Source of the DNA: Pycnopodia helianthoides
Lineage: Eukaryota; Echinodermata; Asteroidea; Forcipulatida; Asteriidae
Length of the DNA: 64,000 nucleotides
Reading direction: 5' to 3'
Assembly: GCA_032158295.1 (NCBI GenBank)
Contig: CM063244.1
Coordinates: 10,320,376 to 10,384,375 of the forward strand
The notes under the pieces were generated by a model, which saw only the letters and a program-made list of their open reading frames with translations, made no database searches and was not told where the DNA came from. A program made the translations under genes and the position numbers. Positions 46,701 through 53,074 of the stretch are shown here, piece by piece. Numbering within the stretch: the stretch's first letter is position 1; each line of letters opens with the position of its first letter.

Positions 46701-47545
46701 GGTTGGATGTATTTGTGTGTTTACTGAAAACTGGATGGAGGATGGAAATAATCACGTATAGTTATCAAAAACTGTGGATTACTTGCCCTTACTATATATC
46801 GGTGAAGGGAAAAGGTGAAATGGGATTTGAAATAAAATTTGGAATTATAATTTCACCCTGTAAAAAAGCTTTGGGAATATTCTCATTATGAAAATACCTG
46901 AAAAGTATAGGAAGAAACCCATATATTGCATCACCAACTGTTACGGATGGAGGACGAAGGATAGTGATGAAAGAGTCAAAGAGGCCGAAAGGGGGGTGGG
47001 GGTCATGCCAGGGTGCCGCAGATTCCTAAATTGGTCCTGTTCTACTTCGTTATACTTGACAGAGTGCTTAATCAAACGAAAAGGAGCAATTTTTAGTGTC
47101 TTGCCCAAGGTCTAGGACACGAGTGCCAGGACTGAGATACAAATCCACACCCTCGGCCACAGACATTCGCTATAAATTATGACCGCTCGGCCACGATGAA
47201 GCTTATGGAAATAGGAAAGAGCTTGGAAGTACAGGAAAGGGTAATTCAATGAATCTAACTAGCTTTAAAAAAAACGAAAAAATGAGTGGGTCGTGCTTGT
47301 TCATTTTGAATTTCACTCGTTTCGACGGAAGAAAGATATACCTTTTCTGCATCTGCTTCAGATTGGCGGTGTCCATTCTGTTGTGAGGCCATTTTATCCA
47401 CTACCTCGTCTGGTTTGGCCACTACTACAGCAGGCTTTGAAGGTTGCTTCGCACAACTAGTCTCGACTGCTGCTTCTTGTGAAGTTTTGACAACTTGTTG
47501 CTTGTTCTTCTTGTTGGCAGAAGCGCTGTTGCCCATAGGGGGCAT
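19545..47545 (-). CDS. G6PD: Glucose-6-phosphate 1-dehydrogenase, complete gene (13 coding exons, two alternative first exons)
   Basis: G6PD oxidises glucose 6-phosphate to 6-phosphogluconolactone with NADP+, the first committed step of the cytosolic pentose phosphate pathway. Twelve common exons join without frame breaks. They show the NADP fingerprint [17 protein letters not shown], the substrate motif [64 protein letters not shown] and [10 protein letters not shown], each collinear with human G6PD (515 residues). With the 68-residue first exon at 47342-47545 the protein is about 606 residues; with the 7-residue one at 44485-44505 it is about 545. The last exon extends about 35 residues beyond the human terminus. 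Introns before exon 2 are 12 and 15 kb. Neighbours are CERK, tail-to-tail on the left, and CRELD2, head-to-head on the right. Confidence 0.95.
19760..20590. repeat. Diverged tandem array in G6PD intron 12, interrupted by a SINE
   Basis: The phrases ATCCCAACAAAT, TGATCAATAC, AACACAAAT, ATAGATTGAT and CTGATAAAACAAATAA recur in the same order about every 110-150 bp. At 19990-20145 a minus-strand tRNA SINE interrupts the array. Confidence 0.55.
19990..20145 (-). mobile_element. tRNA-derived SINE, minus strand
   Basis: Reverse strand: GGCTGGCTCAGTGTCAGTGG as A-box region, CCCTGGTTCGAATCCAGCC as B box, then GGGTTTTCAGTCCCTACCTG body, the same body as at 6711-6850. Confidence 0.72.
20835..21094. 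mobile_element. MITE with perfect 29-bp terminal inverted repeats
   Basis: AATCAAGTGAGGTTTGCGGT plus GACACCATG at 20835-20863 is exactly inverted at 21066-21094. Interior about 200 bp, no ORF of note. Located in G6PD intron 12, about 235 bp from exon 12. Confidence 0.9.
21329..21421 (-). CDS. G6PD: G6PD exon 12
   Basis: Encodes [20 protein letters not shown] then [11 protein letters not shown]. The family motif [14 protein letters not shown] is nearly unchanged. Acceptor CTCAG, donor GTCAGT. Confidence 0.95.
22466..22542 (-). CDS. G6PD: G6PD exon 11
   Basis: Encodes [20 protein letters not shown] then IHFVR. The acceptor GACTAG was preferred to the downstream CAAG because it restores the residues (DLK) aligned with human NVK. 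Donor GTGAGG in phase 2. Confidence 0.93.
22612..23055 (-). mobile_element. tRNA-derived SINE plus a second rearranged copy
   Basis: 22612-22812 matches 10495-10710: reverse B box GGGATTCGAGCCCACGA and CTAGACCACCGAGATTTCCC. From 22862 the same TACACCATATGTGTAAAGCA head recurs and is inverted at 23005-23050 (AGCACTGTATACTCAG / CTGAGTACACAGTGCT), forming a foldback. Confidence 0.65.
23179..23414 (-). CDS. G6PD: G6PD exon 10
   Basis: Encodes [60 protein letters not shown] and [11 protein letters not shown]. This is the beta+alpha domain that contributes to the dimer interface and structural NADP+ site in vertebrate G6PD. Confidence 0.95.
23786..23948. mobile_element. AGCTGCTTAAGCAC foldback family copy
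   Basis: CTGCTAAGAAACTAAGCAGG...GGTTACCTTATTCTGTGAG and TTAAACAGCTCTATGAAATT ending in GGCCCA. Sits just outside G6PD exon 9. Confidence 0.6.
24006..24192 (-). CDS. G6PD: G6PD exon 9
   Basis: Encodes [20 protein letters not shown], then [18 protein letters not shown] and [20 protein letters not shown] to ERWDG. Acceptor ATGCAG, donor GTAAGG. Confidence 0.95.
24218..24322. repeat. 28-bp tandem repeat in G6PD intron 8
   Basis: About 3.5 copies of GAGTCATGACAGGAGAATTA + GGTAGCAT. Confidence 0.9.
24825..25335. repeat. 38-bp minisatellite flanked by 20-bp variant units (G6PD intron 8)
   Basis: Nine near-identical 38-bp units (core CCGGTTGGTAAAGTGACACT + GAAGGGTAACATGTGACA), with CCGGTTGG recurring every 38 bp from 24917 to 25221. 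Outside are shorter GGGTAACATGTGACACCAGA units. The array abuts exon 8. Because 38 is not a multiple of three, all three minus-strand frames are open; these are not genes. Confidence 0.96.
25358..25451 (-). CDS. G6PD: G6PD exon 8
   Basis: Encodes [20 protein letters not shown] then [12 protein letters not shown]. It ends in phase 0, and its intron begins directly beside the 38-bp minisatellite array. Confidence 0.95.
25625..25730. mobile_element. Short foldback element
   Basis: CACTAGAGCTCGTCTATCCC is inverted as GGGATAGACGAGCTCTAGTG. The match continues inward through TCGGG...GTGACCAGA...AAGGGA. Nearly the whole 106 bp is stem. Confidence 0.85.
26479..26604 (-). CDS. G6PD: G6PD exon 7
   Basis: Encodes [20 protein letters not shown] then [20 protein letters not shown], matching human [20 protein letters not shown] and [20 protein letters not shown]. 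Acceptor TTATAG, donor GTAAAA. Confidence 0.95.
26833..26935. repeat. 14-bp minisatellite (G6PD intron 6)
   Basis: Seven units of TCTGCGTTTGTACA, one variant with TGTG. Confidence 0.93.
27185..27430. repeat. Degenerate tandem repeat of about 44 bp
   Basis: Five or six units of ATTATGGTACTGCAGGCCCA + AATAACAATTGCTTATCTAA. A single related unit, with the following TTTGGGTGTTGAATT motif, occurs at about 11155-11240. Confidence 0.65.
28114..28500. mobile_element. TTAA-flanked MITE, family AAAGGAACATTACAG
   Basis: AAAGGAACATTACAGAATTG to CAATTCTGTAATGTTCCTTT. The interior has an inverted pair, AATAAACGCTCACTGAGCG and a stem around GGAAAATTAGTTTATTCATT. It ends 26 bp downstream of G6PD exon 6. 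Confidence 0.88.
28526..28684 (-). CDS. G6PD: G6PD exon 6 (active site)
   Basis: Encodes [20 protein letters not shown] and [29 protein letters not shown] is the G6PD signature with the substrate-binding lysine. VIVEKPFG is also invariant in the family. Confidence 0.96.
28755..28820 (+). repeat. tRNA-Leu(CAA)-like SINE head
   Basis: GCGGCCGAGCAGTCAAGCGC then CTGGACTCAAGCTCTGG; the anticodon loop CTCAAGC reads CAA. The B box is lost. Confidence 0.55.
29483..29700 (-). CDS. G6PD: G6PD exon 5
   Basis: Encodes [50 protein letters not shown] and [24 protein letters not shown] is a conserved G6PD strand. Donor GTAAGT in phase 2; the split lysine codon is completed in exon 6. Confidence 0.94.
29710..30062 (-). 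mobile_element. tRNA-Leu-derived SINE, minus strand, near full length
   Basis: (TAATAA) and TTTATATAGCGCATTTTAC tail at the left. Body has CAGCTCCTTGGGGAGTTAAC, CAGGTACCCATTTTATATAC and CTTGCTCAAGGACAAAAGTG. Reverse tRNA head with AGGAATCAAACCCACA (B box) and CGATACTCTAAACCACTGGGC (A-box side). Begins at the exon 5 acceptor region of G6PD. Confidence 0.75.
30677..30785 (-). CDS. G6PD: G6PD exon 4
   Basis: Encodes [20 protein letters not shown] then [16 protein letters not shown], collinear with human [20 protein letters not shown]. Ends in phase 0 at a GTACAT donor. Confidence 0.94.
30845..31220. repeat. Three diverged tandem units of about 115 bp (G6PD intron 3)
   Basis: Each unit has CTCCTACTGTCTGACCATTC, a TTTTGAATGATAGATGCACT core, CCAGCCTGCAATATGAT and ATGTGTTGAATGCA. 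Two more units of the same repeat are at 62965-63200 in a CRELD2 intron. Confidence 0.8.
31564..31601 (-). CDS. G6PD: G6PD exon 3 (38 bp)
   Basis: Short exon encoding [13 protein letters not shown]. It completes the NADP-binding motif GASGDLAKKK. Acceptor TTTCAG, donor GTAAGT. The same tiny exon occurs in vertebrate G6PD genes. Confidence 0.94.
32260..32349 (-). CDS. G6PD: G6PD exon 2
   Basis: Acceptor CTTCAG and donor GTGAGT; phase 0 at both ends (30 codons). It encodes [20 protein letters not shown] then [10 protein letters not shown], the first beta strand and start of the GASGDLA dinucleotide-binding loop. Confidence 0.93.
33326..33427. mobile_element. Short foldback element
   Basis: GTGGAATATGGAAAAATATA + GCGCGTCTG at the left is inverted at 33391-33427 (ACAGACGCGCTATATTTTTC). 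Central GAGGCCGAAGGCAGAG. Confidence 0.8.
34418..34705. mobile_element. Possible MITE with 15-bp terminal inverted repeats
   Basis: TAGACCTTTCTATTG at 34418 and CAATAGAAAGGTCTA at 34691 are exact inverses. The subterminal CCTTGGTTGGCAAAAAC partly mirrors GATTGGCAAGG. Confidence 0.6.
36145..36505 (+). mobile_element. tRNA-Leu(CAA)-derived SINE, full length
   Basis: Head GTCATGTCTGAGCGGTTTAA with stem TCAGA / TCTGG closing loop TTCAAAA (anticodon CAA), then a long variable arm and B box GGGTTTGAATCCC. Body: CCTTGAGCAAGATGCTTAAA and TAAATGGGTACCTGCAAGGG. Tail AATGTAAAGCGCGTTGATA, ending (TTA)n. Confidence 0.82.
36555..36840 (+). mobile_element. Two truncated tRNA-Leu SINE heads
   Basis: GGATTCAAAATCTGGTGGTT with GGGTTTGAATCCCTGTCC at 36560-36620, and CACTGGACTCAAGTTCTGG with GTGGGTTCGAGTTCCGG at 36755-36805. 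Confidence 0.65.
36868..37060. mobile_element. AGCTGCTTAAGCAC foldback family copy
   Basis: GGGCCCAATTCCATAGAGCT plus GCTTAAAGCACAAAAAG at the left, TTGCTTAGCAGAAAATAGA and GGGCTCAATTTCA at the right, with ACTGGTATCCTGCTCATT between. Confidence 0.68.
41430..41640. mobile_element. AGCTGCTTAAGCAC foldback family copy, with (CATGTAATGTA) expansion
   Basis: AGCAGGTTACCAGCCGTG, a short ATGTAATGTACATGTAATGT run, GTGACTGGTTTCCCTGCTAA and ACAGCTTTATGTAATTGGGC. Confidence 0.6.
42600..42977. mobile_element. TTAA-flanked MITE, family AAAGGCACTGGACAC
   Basis: TTTAAAGGCACTGGACACT at the left and AGGTGTCCAGTGTCTTTAA at the right. A central palindrome, TTTTGAGACCTCACGC / GCGTGAGGTCTCGAAA, lies at 42775-42802. 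Matches a repeat I recall as abundant in sea star genomes. Confidence 0.85.
43453..43682. mobile_element. Near-perfect foldback element
   Basis: GGGCCCAATTTCATAGAGCT...GCTTAGCATGAAATTTCTTC is inverted at the right end (GAAGAAATTTCATGCTAAGC...AGCTCTATGAAATTGGGCCC). Arms are about 95 bp, with a loop of about 35 bp. Best preserved member of its family. Confidence 0.9.
44485..44505 (-). CDS. G6PD: G6PD alternative first coding exon 1B
   Basis: On the minus strand, GACATGG (good Kozak context) starts MASNGTE, followed at once by a strong GTATGT donor in phase 0. Joined to exon 2 it would give an N-terminus close in length to that of vertebrate G6PD. The reading frame is open upstream as well, so a longer N-terminus is possible. 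The short length limits confidence. Confidence 0.5.
44506..47341. other. Stretch between the two G6PD first exons
   Basis: The 5' flank of exon 1B (44506-44800) should hold its promoter, but I see no convincing TATA box or antioxidant response element. 45965-46070 is an (AAAT)n-rich tract after a C run. A minus-strand tRNA-Leu SINE remnant lies at 47085-47205. The rest is unremarkable. Confidence 0.55.
47085..47205 (-). repeat. tRNA-Leu SINE fragment, minus strand
   Basis: TTGCCCAAGGTCTAGGACAC, CAAATCCACACCCTCGG (decayed reverse B box) and GACCGCTCGGCCACGATG (reverse A box side). Confidence 0.55.
47342..47545 (-). CDS. G6PD: G6PD alternative first coding exon 1A
   Basis: Read on the minus strand, ATG at 47545 starts a 68-codon segment ending in phase 0 at a GTATAT donor (weak but acceptable). 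The peptide begins [17 protein letters not shown] and ends [17 protein letters not shown]. It is rich in Lys, Gln, Ala, Val and Glu and has no hydrophobic segment. Start could instead be the fourth codon (MGNSAS, where Gly-2 would suit N-myristoylation) or the internal MASQQNG. Composition is coding-like, and the phase fits exon 2 exactly. No RNA evidence is available here, so its connection to G6PD is inferred. Confidence 0.6.
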
Positions 47546-48169
47546 TGGAGAAAGATGAAGATTCTGTCCACCTCTTTTTCGGTGATGTTTATAAGAAAGT
47601 GCCTCTTTTGTTCAATGTATGTTAAGGCTACAGTTGCTCAGTATGCAAATATCCTGCGACAACTTGCAAGTTTGTTCGGAAAAGAAAATGGCAAGTCTGA
47701 TGCAAGTACGCAGCCGTTTACAGGCAGAGTGTGGCGTGATACCAATGCACTTGGGGTTCACCCTCCACAGTGGCAATACATTAACCCCCTTCTGACTTGT
47801 TTGTACGGTACACAAAAATCGAGGCAAGTCTTATAGGCCTACAGTGGATTATCAGCTTGTGAAAGGTTTTCCATGCATGGCCGCGCTTGATGGATACCAT
47901 TGTGTCGATGTACAACTGACACTGGCGATACTCGGGGGAACCTTTGGATTATCACTCAGTCGGTCGTACCATCAGTTTGTGCCCTTCAACATGTTCAGCA
48001 GTGACATAAAAAGAGAGCGAGAGCAATGATTGATAACTTGACTCTCGACTTTTCCATCATGAGGAAAGATTAGACACACACTTGCACCATGGAGGAAGAA
48101 CTTCCTCCATGCTTGCACCAAGACCTGTCCTTTTATAAATACATTCATCTGATGATGGACATTATTTCG

Positions 48170-48556
48170 TTAAAGGAACATTACAGAACTGGTTTTTGCT
48201 AACAAAACAGTTGCTGGCAGTGTAAGCACTTTATGTAATCCACCATATACATAAACTGACAAACCTGTAGAGGTTTGAGATCGATCGGCCATCTGGGTCA
48301 CGAGAAAATAGTGAAAAACCGATTACACATTTGCATGAAATCATAGATTTTAATGAAATGAATAAAACGCTCACTGAGCGATAAACTCCAATCGGAAAAT
48401 TAGTTTATTCATTTCTCATCAATATGACATTTCAGACAGAAATATTTTAAGGGATGTTTTCTAAGCATCATCATTACACCGTGTAAGTTTTGTGTAAATC
48501 TGTGATCAAAAGTATATTTTACAAGTTTTTTTTCTTACCAATAATGTTCCTTTAAG
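48170..48556. mobile_element. TTAA-flanked MITE, family AAAGGAACATTACAG
   Basis: GTTAAAGGAACATTACAGAAC to ACCAATAATGTTCCTTTAAG. About 95% like 28114-28500 by eye. Lies about 630 bp upstream of G6PD exon 1A. Confidence 0.88.
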
Positions 48557-48778
48557 TTTCAAACTAAAAGATCTCACCAGGTCAAATTGGCATTACCGTA
48601 GGCCATAGACCATGGAATCTCTGTTTACAAAAAGAGTGACCCTGAACATTCCAGGGCATTTTCTGGCTGGCAAGATACTTTATACCTATAGGCAAACACT
48701 GGTCATAATTGGAATCTTTAATTTTGTTGCCATATAATCCTACATAAATTCAAGAGATAACAGTGGCTTCTTATATCG

Positions 48779-49335
48779 TCAGCAATTTCACGAAGTGCCA
48801 AAAAGTCCCATAAAGCCAAAAATGTATGTTTGGAGAAAACCGCGTTTGAAGTTAAGCTAATTTTAAAATTACTGGTTGGTAGACTATTCGCAGTTTAATC
48901 TTTAAAATTTTACATATCAGGGAAGTAGAGATCCTAAATCATACAAAACTGTACAAATTGTGGTCTGTGTGCAGCACGCGCGCGTCGTGTGTAAACTTTT
49001 TGGCTGTTCGTGAAAACGCAATAACAAAGTTTTTGTCACTTCGTGAAAACGCAAAAGCCGGAGCACTCATGATTGGCAATGTGCCAGCTATACAATCAAC
49101 GCGGTCGCGAATACACAAAATGACAAAAAGGTTTTTGGCTCTTCGTGAAAACGCAATTCCAGGTTCTTCGGGTTTTTGCCTTTCATAGACTAATTAAGAA
49201 AGTAGACGCTTTTGAGAGTTGTAACTTTGTCAATTGTTAGATACCAATCAACTACATCGAAACCAACAAAAAAATCAATATGAGGTTTCTACCGATTTTT
49301 CAAGGTGAGTTTTTTGGCACTTCGTGAAATTGCTG
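48779..49335. mobile_element. TIR element with repeated subterminal motif
   Basis: TCAGCAATTTCACGAAGTGC + CAAAAA at the left is inverted at 49309-49335. Three further copies of a TTTTTGGC-TTCGTGAAAACGC motif lie inside (48997, 49030, 49131). The layout resembles subterminal transposase-binding repeats of hAT-type elements; no transposase is present. Confidence 0.68.
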
Positions 49336-49554
49336 ATAGCGCTCATATCCGTCACTCAGTGACGCTCAAGGCGCTTCAACAGTCAGTATTTTCCTCCAAG
49401 GTATATGTGGAGCTACTTTTTGAAGTTTGAGACCTATTCCTTTACATAGCACAATGTAATGGTTTACAAGGTGCGTTGGCGCAATATGCTGCCAATCAAA
49501 CCACTGAACACTGGCGAACCCCTTCTCTTTCGAAAATGCACTGGGTTCTTTTAC

Positions 49555-49705
49555 GTGCATTACACAACACACGGGACCAACGGCTTTACGTCCCGTCTCG
49601 CTTAAGGACACAAGTGTTACGACTGGGACTCGAACCCACACTCTGCTGAACAAAAACACCAGAGCTTGAGTCCGGTGCTCTTATCCGCCAAGATCTCAAC
49701 ACGCC
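49555..49705 (-). mobile_element. tRNA-Leu(CAA) SINE head, minus strand
   Basis: Reverse strand: GGCGGATAAGAGCACCGG, stem CCGGA / TCTGG with loop CTCAAGC, B box GGGTTCGAGTCCC, then ACACTTGTGTCCTTAAGCG. Confidence 0.75.
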
Positions 49706-49709
49706 AGAT

Positions 49710-51040
49710 ATAAAACAATAACGGACGCACAAGTTTGAGATGGGCCCAATTGTTTCTTCATGTTATAAAACGTTTATACATATCAGACAGCAATCCAGTC
49801 CATAAAGATGTCAAATAATATTTAATGTTTTCTTCGATCGAGCTGTGTATTACAAACCGTGGCTGCCTGTAGGCCAGGTTCTTTTTGGGAACTATGTGAT
49901 GTTACAGGTTGGTCTATGACGATCATTCTAAAACGCTCTGCTGATCTCTTTTGCCTACAGTGTCTTTAAGAAATCGAGTCAAAAGTGGTCTTGACCCGGT
50001 GGACTCATTGTTGTTGTTTTTTGAAGTTGACGTATAATTGGGGCAGTGTAGAACAATAAAACAATTAAGATACATGGATTTATAGTATAAATCACATTTT
50101 AAATCATATCAAAGTGTGATGTGATCACACCTTTATTACTGGACCGTGTGGTTAGGGGAACGATGATGGATGGGACATGGAGGGCACGAAAACAAGACCT
50201 CTGAATCCATAGGGCGGGGAGGTATTGGTTGAGGCATGGAGGTTAGGAAATGGTTGAGGGAAAACATTACGCCAACTTGGAAGCGCTTGACACTTATGGG
50301 ACGGGATTTGTTGGGGACACTATACGGACTATGCACAACATTTTCAGACTGGCTGTTTACAGATTTTGCACACAACTTATAATGAAGATCCATAAAGAAC
50401 CACATGCCATAAAGTCATAATCTTTGTGATGTCTGCTAGCTTAATACAGAGCGTTTAATCAAATTAAAACAAAACGGAACAGCTTTGTGTTTGTTCACAA
50501 ACACCTAAGGTCTAGTTAGTTTATAATTTTGTAGGCCTACTTACTATGATGCATTTTTTCTACAATTGTTTTCTAGCGACTACGATTACCGATTGAGCTT
50601 CATTTCATATGCTTTCACGTATAACAACAGGGTCGTGCGGATCATGGTCTGTGACAATTAGGCCTAATTTTGTTCGCGTGCTTTTGAGAGTGAAATATTG
50701 AATTTGCTTGTTTGTTTATTAGCTTGTTTTTTTTGTTTTGTTATTTATATGTTTTTATTTTTGTATTATTATCATTGTTATTATTTTGTGTGTGTTTTTT
50801 GTGTTTTTTTTTGTTTATCTAATGTCAACAAAACTTGCTAAACAACAAACGTAGCTCTGTCCATGCCCATACACAGTGAAGTCCTTTATTTACATCAGTT
50901 CACGTTATCATAATTTATTCTTCGAAGTATTATTTAATTGTAATCTGACTTTGGATCGAATGCCTGCCTCCACTGAGAAGTCCACCAAAAAATATTGAGG
51001 GCGCTATTTTTATAGGTAACGTGGGCTTTGTTATTCAAGT
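49710..51040. other. Intergenic stretch without recognisable features
   Basis: Includes T-rich DNA at 50700-50820. No gene, SINE or TIR element recognised. Confidence 0.5.
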
Positions 51041-51042
51041 CA

Positions 51043-51061
51043 TGTGGCGTAAGTCCATTGG
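51043..51061. promoter_or_regulatory. ER stress response element-like site (one mismatch)
   Basis: Plus strand reads TGTGG-N9-ATTGG, the reverse of CCAAT-N9-CCACA. The ERSE consensus bound by NF-Y plus ATF6/XBP1 is CCAAT-N9-CCACG, so only the last base differs and the 9-base spacing is exact. Mammalian CRELD2 is known to be induced through an ERSE. The site is about 1.9 kb upstream of the CRELD2 ATG but close to the candidate first exon. Confidence 0.35.
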
Positions 51062-51089
51062 CTGGTAGAGCAATTTCTGAACAAAATGG

Positions 51090-51201
51090 CAGCGCCCATG
51101 TAACGATCAGACAGAGAAGGCCGGCTCGTCGTCTCGTACGTAGCATTTCTTTTTTTACATCCATGGTCGGATCAGCTGTATTAATCTACCTATTAACCAG
51201 T
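51090..51201 (+). other. Candidate CRELD2 upstream (5' UTR) exon
   Basis: GC-richer segment ending at a consensus donor, ACCA|GTAAGT, at 51202, just downstream of an ERSE-like site. Its start is arbitrary: no cap site can be read. It contains short upstream ATGs (one opens MVGSAVLIYLLT to the donor). Assigned to CRELD2 only because of position and orientation; it could belong to another transcript. Confidence 0.28.
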
Positions 51202-51544
51202 AAGTATTACCAATCACATAAAGGATTTGCAATACAAAATTATCTGTAAGTTTTATAATAAGAGTGTCGAATGAGGACTTCCCTGTTCGTCTGTGTAAAA
51301 CCGCAAGCGGTGTCGTCGGTGAATGAGCTAGGTAGGAGGAGGAGTAGGACTGTGTGCAGGGAGGAAGAGTCTTTGTTTCGCGACGTTGCTCACGCATCAC
51401 GGGATGGTCTAGACGTCGCAAAACTAAAGAGTAAAGACCCATACACAATCACACTCTTTCCGATCCGGCAATAGTTGACGTTACTTATAATTAATTATTA
51501 CAGGTGCAAGGTAGTAGTAGTAAACACAGAGTACTATTTTACAG

Positions 51545-51607
51545 TAGTTGCGATAATCGTAACCCTCCAGACCGTCGGGAGGATGGAGGGTTACGATTAT
51601 CGCAACT
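51545..51607. repeat. Short foldback, 24-bp arms
   Basis: AGTTGCGATAATCGTAACCC + TCCA is exactly inverted at 51584-51607. Weaker pairing (GTAGTAG...CTACTAC) extends it to about 51510-51640. Confidence 0.85.
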
Positions 51608-51946
51608 ATACATGGAGGTAGATGATAGTACCGCTACTACAGTACTGATTACAGGTGTATTAAAACAATGACAGTCCTTGTTCTATGCTCTCCGTGTCAT
51701 GATACAAATCAATTACAATTCGGCATGATACAAAGACTACTAGGGCTACCTCCGTGACTAGAGAGACGTAGAGTGTTACTGATGTAGTGCTTTAGTGTTA
51801 CAGTGTACTGTTAGTTGTTTGTGTTCGGCCGGACTATTTACTTTTTCATCAACTGGACCACAACTCAAGGCCACTAACTATTTTATGCAAAAGATGATTC
51901 ATTGAACTTAAAACAAATACAATGAATTGATGACCATGGCACAGAC

Positions 51947-52600
51947 TACTCCTAGAATTATGAGGTTCCATGAACCTCATAGAGGTCCATGTACAAACTA
52001 CAAAACAAAACTTTTTTTCATTTACGTTTCTGCACCTGGAGTTCTCATTTGAAATCGGATCTCGCCAAAATTAGGCTCTACATGTTCCTTGGAATCTCAT
52101 TGAGCGTTGCATGGGTCAAGAAAATCCGCTCCGCAAATTTAAAATTGTTAAAAAGCAATAAATTCTTACCGTCATTCCCAGTCCTCCTCAAACAGTGTGA
52201 GTGTTATAACAAATATGGCGCTTGCTGCGCTCGCAAAGGTCTACCGAACAAACTGGTACTCCGCGCGCAGCAACGCTGGTCCCGGCAACTGTAGGTTGGT
52301 TTTGTACACACATCATGTGACTCCAGCGCCATATTTGTTACAACACTCACACTGTTTGAAGAGGACTGGGAATGACGGTAAGAATTTATTGCTTTTTAAC
52401 AATTTTAAATTTGCGGAGTGGATTTTCTTTACCCATGCAACGCTCAATGAGATTCCAAGGAACACGTAGAGCCTAATTTTGGCGAGATCCGATTTCAAAT
52501 GAGAACTCCAGGTGCAGAAACGTAAATGAAAAAAAGTTTTGTATTGTAGTTTGTACATGGACCTCTATGAGGTTCATGGAACCTCATAATTCTAGGAGTA
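51947..52600. mobile_element. Long-armed foldback element with 9-bp target site duplication
   Basis: Arms 51947-52221 and 52327-52600 are inverted copies with only about six mismatches, starting TACTCCTAGAATTATGAGG. GGCACAGAC directly flanks both ends (51938-51946 and 52601-52609). Long TIRs with a 9-bp duplication fit a non-autonomous Mutator-like element. The spacer of about 105 bp is GC- and CpG-rich. It lies 330 bp upstream of the CRELD2 start. Confidence 0.88.
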
Positions 52601-52802
52601 GGCACAGACATTGACATTACAGTACTAAGTAGATTTGCTTACAGTGTGTGAGTGTGATTGTACTCATTTGCTATTACACATCTGCAAAACATGTAAGCAG
52701 AAGTTTTCTGCTTTACGGGATGGACCCACTATTTAAGCAGAATTCCTTTTTCATAGACCAAATAATATAGTATTTGAACTGTTTAAAACTTGTTATTTTC
52801 AG

Positions 52803-52930
52803 AACCATCTTGAGCTAGCTGAGCTGGGGATTTCGGTGAAACTGATCAAAAAGAAACAACTTTGAGTTATTAGAAGGCATTTTATGCTCCATTCCTTCAG
52901 ACAGCTGGTGGAGTTATACTGTGTACAAAC
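52803..52930 (+). other. CRELD2: CRELD2 5' UTR segment contiguous with the first coding exon (inferred)
   Basis: A strong acceptor, TTGTTATTTTCAG, ends at 52802, and a second possible one (CCTTCAG) ends about 52901. The sequence between the first and the ATG has no in-frame continuation of the coding frame. The simplest reading is a 5' UTR exon part, with a spliced upstream noncoding exon. Confidence 0.4.
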
Positions 52931-53074
52931 ATGGCCTCAATAAAGAACCTAACTTTCCATGTAGCTGTGGTTTTTCTACTCCTTGTGGTTGGCAATCTCG
53001 CAAACAAGAAGAAAAATGAGGAAATCAAGAAGAAGTGTGACACATGTAGGGAGCTGGTCAAGTCTTTCAAAGAG
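52931..53074 (+). CDS. CRELD2: CRELD2 first coding exon
   Basis: ATG at 52931 in context ACAAACATGG; 48 codons, phase 0, donor GTAAGT at 53075. It carries the signal peptide and the first CxxC (CDTCREL). Confidence 0.9.

Noticed and set aside
48958..49188. Small protein with repeated LRENA motif
   Set aside because: The repeats are the subterminal DNA repeats of the element at 48779-49335; the frame has no other support.
52313..52558. Pair of mirror ORFs (also 51989-52294) with nearly the same peptide on opposite strands
   Set aside because: They are the two arms of the 654-bp foldback element, so the shared peptide reflects the inverted repeat and not a protein family.
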